The position numbers and the translations under genes are program-made. This document shows, in pieces, positions 60,459 through 64,000 of a stretch of DNA of 64,000 bases. Within the stretch, counting starts at the first letter, position 1, and every line of letters starts with the position of its first letter. The stretch is from Verrucomicrobiota bacterium (GTDB taxonomy: Bacteria > Verrucomicrobiota > Verrucomicrobiia > Limisphaerales > JACRJZ01), in contig JACRJZ010000143.1 in the NCBI GenBank assembly GCA_016219875.1, forward strand, positions 62,001 to 126,000. Reading direction: 5' to 3'. The notes under the pieces are model-generated. The model made no database searches and was not told the origin of the DNA. It saw only the letters and a list, made by a program, of their open reading frames with translations.

Positions 60459-61352
60459 ATGGAACTCCGCCATCTCCGTTATTTCGTCGCCGTGGCCGAG
60501 GCCGAAAACGTCTCGCGCGCCGCGCTGAAACTACACGTTTCGCAACCGGCCTTGAGCCGGCAAATTCGCGATCTGGAGGAAGAACTCGGTTTTTCACTTC
60601 TGGAACGGAGCGCCAAATCCGTGCGCCTGACCGATGCGGGCCGCGTGTTCCTGACCGAATCGCGCGCCGTGTTGGAACGTGCAGCCGAGGCGGTGAAAGC
60701 GGCGCGAATCGTCGCCGGAGGCAATCGCGGCGAACTCCACATCGGCTATGCGCCAACCCTCAGCGCGCGCATCTTGCCACCAGCGTTGCGAGCGTTTCAA
60801 ATCGCCGCGCCCGGTGTGCGAGTAAAGCTGCACGATTTATCTACCGAGGAAATGCTGACCGCCTTGCACGAAGGCCGGCTGCAACTCGCTTTTCTTGAGC
60901 GCCAGCGGACTGCCGTGTTGCGCGGACTGCGGTTCGAGGAGCTGATGCGCGATCCGCTGCGTCTCGCCGTCGCGCCCCACCACCCGCTCGCCCGGCGGCG
61001 CGTCGTGGCCCTGGCGGACGCCGTGCGCGAACCCTTCATCGCCTACAGCCCCAAGGACTATCCCGACTATCACGAATTGCTGGCCAGCGTGTTCTCGGCG
61101 ACCAAAGGCCGACTGCGTATCGTGGAAGAACCCGACGGCGTTTCCAGTCTGATTTCCGCCGTCGGAGCGGGCCATGGTGTCGCGTTAATGCCGGACTCCC
61201 TGGCCTGCATTGCGGGAGCACGCTTGAGACTCCTGCCACTGACACCCGCGCCCAAGCCTTTGTCCATCGGCATCGTTTCGCCCCAAACCGGACAAACTGC
61301 CGCTGCAGAAAGATTCGTGCAGTGCGCCAAGGAAGCGGTATCGGGAAAATGA
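60459..61352 (+). CDS. LysR-family transcriptional regulator
   Basis: The protein has 297 residues from the ATG at 60459 (MELRHLRYFVAVAEAENVSR). N-terminal winged helix-turn-helix: AALKLHVSQPALSRQIRDLE, ELGFSLLERSAKSVRLTDAG. A substrate-binding LysR effector domain follows (GELHIGYAPTLSARILPPAL ... LISAVGAGHGVALMPDSL). Homologues of the CatR/BenM branch start this way, suggesting an aromatic-acid effector, but the ligand is unknown. Its likely target is the divergent oxidoreductase, through the box at 60429-60449. Its stop is followed after 13 bases by ubiD fragment C. Confidence 0.92.
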   Translation: MELRHLRYFVAVAEAENVSRAALKLHVSQPALSRQIRDLEEELGFSLLERSAKSVRLTDAGRVFLTESRAVLERAAEAVKAARIVAGGNRGELHIGYAPTLSARILPPALRAFQIAAPGVRVKLHDLSTEEMLTALHEGRLQLAFLERQRTAVLRGLRFEELMRDPLRLAVAPHHPLARRRVVALADAVREPFIAYSPKDYPDYHELLASVFSATKGRLRIVEEPDGVSSLISAVGAGHGVALMPDSLACIAGARLRLLPLTPAPKPLSIGIVSPQTGQTAAAERFVQCAKEAVSGK

Positions 61353-61363
61353 AGCATGTCCTG

Positions 61364-61774
61364 AGATGAACTTCCCCGAGATCGTGGACCTCGCGCTGCC
61401 GGCCGAAGGCGTCTTGCACAACCTCGTCTTCGTGGGGGGGAGCACACGCGTCCCGCGTGTCGGTTTCGGCGTCTCGCGGAAACCATTTGTGTGAACGGAA
61501 CGAAGTGTCCGGAGAGACGCCGGACACGGCAGGCGGGACGCCCGCGCTCCCCTACAACATCATGCACGGCCTCTGGGGCATGGGGCAGATGATGTTCACC
61601 AAAGGCCCGTCCGGCGTGCTCGACCACGCCACCAGCGAAATCGCCAACGGCAGCAAACTCGGCCTCGACGCGACGAAGAAATTGCCGGGCGAAGGCTTCA
61701 AACGCCCCTGGCCGCCGCTCATCAAGATGGATGCCGCAGTGAAGACGAAGGTGGAAAGGCCCTTCACCCCGTAG
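61364..61774 (+). pseudogene. ubiD 3'-end fragment C, interrupted and internally deleted
   Basis: First part (61364-61437) is GATGAACTTCCCCGAGATCG and on, matching ubiD from 53735. It is interrupted by a palindromic repeat (61437-61553). Second part resumes at TACAACATCATGCACGGCCT and matches to 61774, with the tail KMDAAVKTKVERPFTP. A 110-base segment is missing between two TTCACCAAA direct repeats (present in ubiD at 53877 and 53984). An ATG at 61366 opens a 42-codon frame ending in the inserted repeat. Non-functional as an enzyme. Confidence 0.9.
61437..61553. repeat. Inverted repeat GGGGAGCACACGCGTCCCGC inserted in ubiD fragment C
   Basis: Left arm GGGGGGAGCACACGCGTCCC, right arm GGCGGGACGCCCGCGCTCCC. 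Middle parts such as GTGTCCGGAGAGACGCCGGA are partly self-complementary. About 30 bases of ubiD sequence (AGCATCCGCAAGACCTACCC...) are missing at the site. Confidence 0.8.
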
Positions 61775-61805
61775 CAGCCGACGCTCACGCCTGATCACAA
61801 GGTAT

Positions 61806-61833
61806 CACTTGTCAAGTCACGACTTGACAAGTG
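61806..61833. promoter_or_regulatory. Perfect inverted repeat CACTTGTCAAGTC-AC-GACTTGACAAGTG upstream of an ATPase gene
   Basis: Two 13-base arms with a 2-base centre, ending 28 bases before the ATG of the ATPase at 61862. The symmetric, short-spaced form suits a dimeric DNA-binding protein or a hairpin in the mRNA leader. Its function is inferred from position only. Confidence 0.5.
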
Positions 61834-61861
61834 GGCCTGTGTAGAATCTCCTACCTCCCGC

Positions 61862-63256
61862 ATGAGCGTTGAATTTGTCGGGCGTCAGCGTGAACTGGCG
61901 GTGTTGGAACAGGCATGGAAGTGCGAAGGTGGGGCTTTCATCCCTGTCTATGGCCGCCACCGCGTGGGCAAGAGCGAACTGGTCGTCAAATTCATGACCG
62001 GCAAGCCGGCGCTCTACGTCACGGGCAAGGTCGCCCCTGCTGAACTGCAACTCCGGGAGTTCCTCCGCGCCGCAGCCTCTGCGCTGCGTGAACCCCTGCT
62101 AGCGGACCATCCCGTCGCCGACTGGCCCGCCGCCTTTCGCCTGGTTGAGGAGCGATGGAAAGGGCCGGGCAAACTCATCCTGGCGCTCGATGAATTTCAA
62201 TGGATGGCCGCCGCCAGCCCGGAACTGCCGTCGGTGCTGCAAGAGTGCTGGGATCGCCGCTGGCGGAACGGCCGCATCATGCTCATCCTGTGCGGCTCCT
62301 ACCTCGGTTTCATGGAACGCGAGGTTCTGGGCAAGAAAAGCCCGCTCTTCGGGCGTCGTACGGCGCAGATTCTCCTGCGCCCCTTCGGCTACGGCGAGGC
62401 GGCCAGGTTCCACCCGAACTGGTCGCGTCCCAATCAGGCTGCCGCCTACTTCATCTGCGGCGGATTGCCCTTCTACCTGCGTTGCTTCGCGCCCGCGCTT
62501 TCCATCGAGCAAAACCTCGTCGCCGCTGTCTTCGACGAACTGGGCCTGCTCTTCCGCGAACCGGAATTCCTCCTGCGCGAAGAACTGCGCGAAGTTTCGA
62601 CCTACAACGCCATTCTCCTGGCGCTTGCCACGGGCAGCCCGACCAACAGCGAGATCTCTCGCGCCACCGGCATTGGCGACCGCGCGTTGCACTATTACCT
62701 CAGCACGCTCGTCGAACTGGGCTACGTCCAACGCCGCTTCCCGCTTACCGGCGTGCCGCCCACCGCGCGGCAGGTCCGCTATGCGCTCGAAGACCCGTTG
62801 TTGCGGTTCTGGTTCCGCTTTGTCTATCCGAACCTCAGCCTCATCGCCCGCCTCGGCGCGGCGCAGGCCGTGCGCGAACTGGTCCTGCCGGAACTGGAGA
62901 GCTACTTCGGCCACGGCTTCGAGCGGTTGTGCAGGGAAGCCCTCCCCGCGCTCTACGTCCGCGAAGGTGTCCGCGCCGGTTTCGAGGTGGGCGAATATTG
63001 GGACAAGGACACGCAGATTGACGTGGTCGGGCTGCGACAGGACCGCTGGACTGACCTGGGCGAATGCAAGTGGGGCCACGTCGGCTCCGCGACCGCGCTG
63101 CGGGCGGAATTGCGCGACCGCCTGCCCCGGTTTCCCAATCCTCGCCATGCCACGCTCGGCCTGCGCTTTTTCACCCGCCAGCGGATGCGCGTCACGCCCG
63201 ACGCTGCCACCCACGAACGCTGGCACTGTCTCGACGATTTGTATGAACTCGGTTGA
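61862..63256 (+). CDS. AAA ATPase with C-terminal DUF234-type domain
   Basis: The protein has 464 residues. Walker A YGRHRVGKSELVVKF (residues about 28-42), Walker B LILALDEFQWMAA, sensor MLILCGSYLGFME. The central helix-turn-helix region (SPTNSEISRATGIGDRALHY) and the C-terminal DUF234 domain with QIDVVGLRQDRWTDLGECKW (D...E-C-K, a nuclease-like pattern) are as in archaeal-type ATPases of the MJ1632/DUF234 group. It is a different lineage from the DUF4143 ATPase at 55493 but similar in layout. Role unknown; frequent in genomic islands. Its stop at 63254-63256 is followed within four bases by ubiD fragment D. Confidence 0.88.
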   Translation: MSVEFVGRQRELAVLEQAWKCEGGAFIPVYGRHRVGKSELVVKFMTGKPALYVTGKVAPAELQLREFLRAAASALREPLLADHPVADWPAAFRLVEERWKGPGKLILALDEFQWMAAASPELPSVLQECWDRRWRNGRIMLILCGSYLGFMEREVLGKKSPLFGRRTAQILLRPFGYGEAARFHPNWSRPNQAAAYFICGGLPFYLRCFAPALSIEQNLVAAVFDELGLLFREPEFLLREELREVSTYNAILLALATGSPTNSEISRATGIGDRALHYYLSTLVELGYVQRRFPLTGVPPTARQVRYALEDPLLRFWFRFVYPNLSLIARLGAAQAVRELVLPELESYFGHGFERLCREALPALYVREGVRAGFEVGEYWDKDTQIDVVGLRQDRWTDLGECKWGHVGSATALRAELRDRLPRFPNPRHATLGLRFFTRQRMRVTPDAATHERWHCLDDLYELG

Positions 63257-63428
63257 ACCCGCCAGCGGCAGCAAACTCGGCATTGATGCAACGAAGAAAT
63301 TGCCGAGCGAAGGTTTCAAACGCCCCTGGCCGCCACTCATCAAGATGGATGCCGCGGTGAAGGCGAAGGTGGAAAAGCTTCTCCACTGCGAGGGAAATGC
63401 CGGTGACAACTTCCGAGAAACTGGCTAA
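63243..63428 (+). pseudogene. ubiD 3'-end fragment D (about 61 codons)
   Basis: Homology begins at CGCCAGCGGCAGCAAACTCG (63260), just after the ATPase stop. An in-frame ATG at 63243 lies 14 bases before the end of that stop, giving MNSVEPASGSKLGIDATKKL and on, to TAA at 63428. The tail MDAAVKAKVEKL equals that of the full ubiD before diverging (LHCEGNAGDNFRETG). Synonymous differences exceed those expected for a recent duplicate. Confidence 0.9.
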
Positions 63429-63443
63429 CCTTGCCTCGCTTGC

Positions 63444-63653
63444 ATGAAACAGCGTGCTCAGCGTGACAAGACCGCTCAGACCAGAGACTGGGCACGTCGC
63501 TTGGCTGCGCGCGTCGAAGCAGTCCTGGCGGCCCATCCTCACGCCGATCCCGACAATGTCCGCCACACCTTGATTCTGCTGGAGCAACCGCCGCTGGAAC
63601 GACTGCAAAGGAGCCTCATCCGTGGCCGCGCCGCTGCCATTCTCAGAAAGTGA
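63444..63653 (+). CDS. Small basic helical protein upstream of a nucleotidyltransferase
   Basis: The protein has 69 residues (MKQRAQRDKTAQTRDWARRL and on), strongly basic and helical, with ARVEAVLAAHPHADPDNVRH and RLQRSLIRGRAAAILRK. Its end overlaps the next gene by 32 bases, an arrangement common for small partner/nucleotidyltransferase pairs. It has no recognised family. It starts 15 bases after ubiD fragment D. It may be an antitoxin-like partner of the nucleotidyltransferase, which is inferred from gene order only. Confidence 0.65.
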   Translation: MKQRAQRDKTAQTRDWARRLAARVEAVLAAHPHADPDNVRHTLILLEQPPLERLQRSLIRGRAAAILRK

Positions 63654-64000
63654 ACTCCGCCTCCTGGGCGTCCTCCTGAAGCGCAAGGTGCGGTTCATGG
63701 TGGTGGGGCTTTCCGCCGCCACACTGCAAGGCGCGCCCGTCGTTACCCAGGACGTGGACCTTTGGTTTGAGAACCTCGGCGAACCGAAAATCTCCCGCGC
63801 CTTGCAGGAAGTCGGGGCGGCCTACGTTCCGCCCAGCAACCTCAATCCGCCCATGCTGGCGGGCGCGGGGGCGGAGCTGTTCGATGTCGTGCTGCGGATG
63901 GACGGCTTGGGCACCTTCGCCGACGAACTCAAGCATTGCGTGGACATCCGGCTGGGCCGGCACAAGCTCAAGGTGCTTTCGCTCGAACGGATTCTCGCCA
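63622..64000 (+). CDS. Nucleotidyltransferase-like protein (AbiEii/MenA-type fold), cut by right edge
   Basis: The start is GTG at 63622 (VAAPLPFSESELRLLGVLLK). Only about 126 residues are visible and the gene runs off the window. FMVVGLSAATLQGAPVVTQD followed by VDLWFENL is a nucleotidyltransferase-fold pattern (G-x(n)-hTxDhDhh), with D-V-D-L supplying the metal-binding acidic pair. LNPPMLAGAGAELFDVVLRM and DIRLGRHKLKVLSLERILA fit the same family (small NTases annotated as DUF1814/AbiEii-like or DUF6036). These often act as toxins or in abortive infection with a small upstream partner. The upstream 69-residue gene overlaps it by 32 bases. Confidence 0.75.
   Translation, partial: MAAPLPFSESELRLLGVLLKRKVRFMVVGLSAATLQGAPVVTQDVDLWFENLGEPKISRALQEVGAAYVPPSNLNPPMLAGAGAELFDVVLRMDGLGTFADELKHCVDIRLGRHKLKVLSLERILA

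Overview
The window looks like a chromosome segment of a Verrucomicrobiota bacterium, probably near the Pedosphaera/Limisphaerales group. This is inferred from high GC, very large exported proteins built from Ig-like, LamG and jelly-roll modules, an export-type Gfo/Idh/MocA oxidoreductase, a HEAT-repeat exported protein, an orphan ECF sigma factor, and many dispersed palindromic repeats between and inside genes. I found no rRNA, tRNA, CRISPR array or recognisable transposase.

Layout. 1-8 kb: the end of a squalene-hopene-cyclase-like gene, a fumarylacetoacetase-family hydrolase, a 1548-residue secreted Ig-like protein and a heptose epimerase (hldD). 8-21 kb: a giant AsmA-like protein, a serine beta-lactamase-fold hydrolase, a HEAT-repeat protein, a low-GC operon of small membrane and zinc-ribbon proteins with ATGA overlaps, and a Gfo/Idh/MocA oxidoreductase. 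21-28.4 kb: ECF sigma factor, a MacA/MacB-like export operon, a threonylcarbamoyl-AMP synthase and a TolC-like outer-membrane protein. 28.5-32 kb: six membrane proteins in one operon, four of them starting with a GYF_2 domain. 32-44 kb: trpD, an SGNH hydrolase, two methyltransferases and a glycosyltransferase-like protein, a 1575-residue LamG/Ig protein, a PQQ-type beta-propeller and a lone receiver domain. 44.8-48 kb: a retropepsin-like protease, an inactive transglutaminase/7TM protein and an ATP-grasp ligase, tightly coupled. 48-52.5 kb: cstA and a secreted protein.

52.6-64 kb is the most unusual part. A full-length ubiD-family decarboxylase is followed by accessory genes: a low-GC gene with a possible HEPN motif, two different AAA ATPases, an antitoxin/PIN pair, a block ending in a LysR gene, and a nucleotidyltransferase pair at the right edge. 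Four of these blocks end, at or a few bases after the last stop codon, in a separate diverged copy of the 3' end of ubiD. The copies differ in length, codons and C-terminal tail. This looks like a gene-capture hotspot in which the ubiD 3' end is the repeated junction.

A second theme is that repeat or palindromic elements are inserted in frame in loops or linkers of otherwise intact proteins (UbiD, CstA, TrpD, the SGNH hydrolase, the threonylcarbamoyl-AMP synthase and the cyclase-like protein). This resembles the protein-coding palindromic elements known from Rickettsia, but with several unrelated repeat families.
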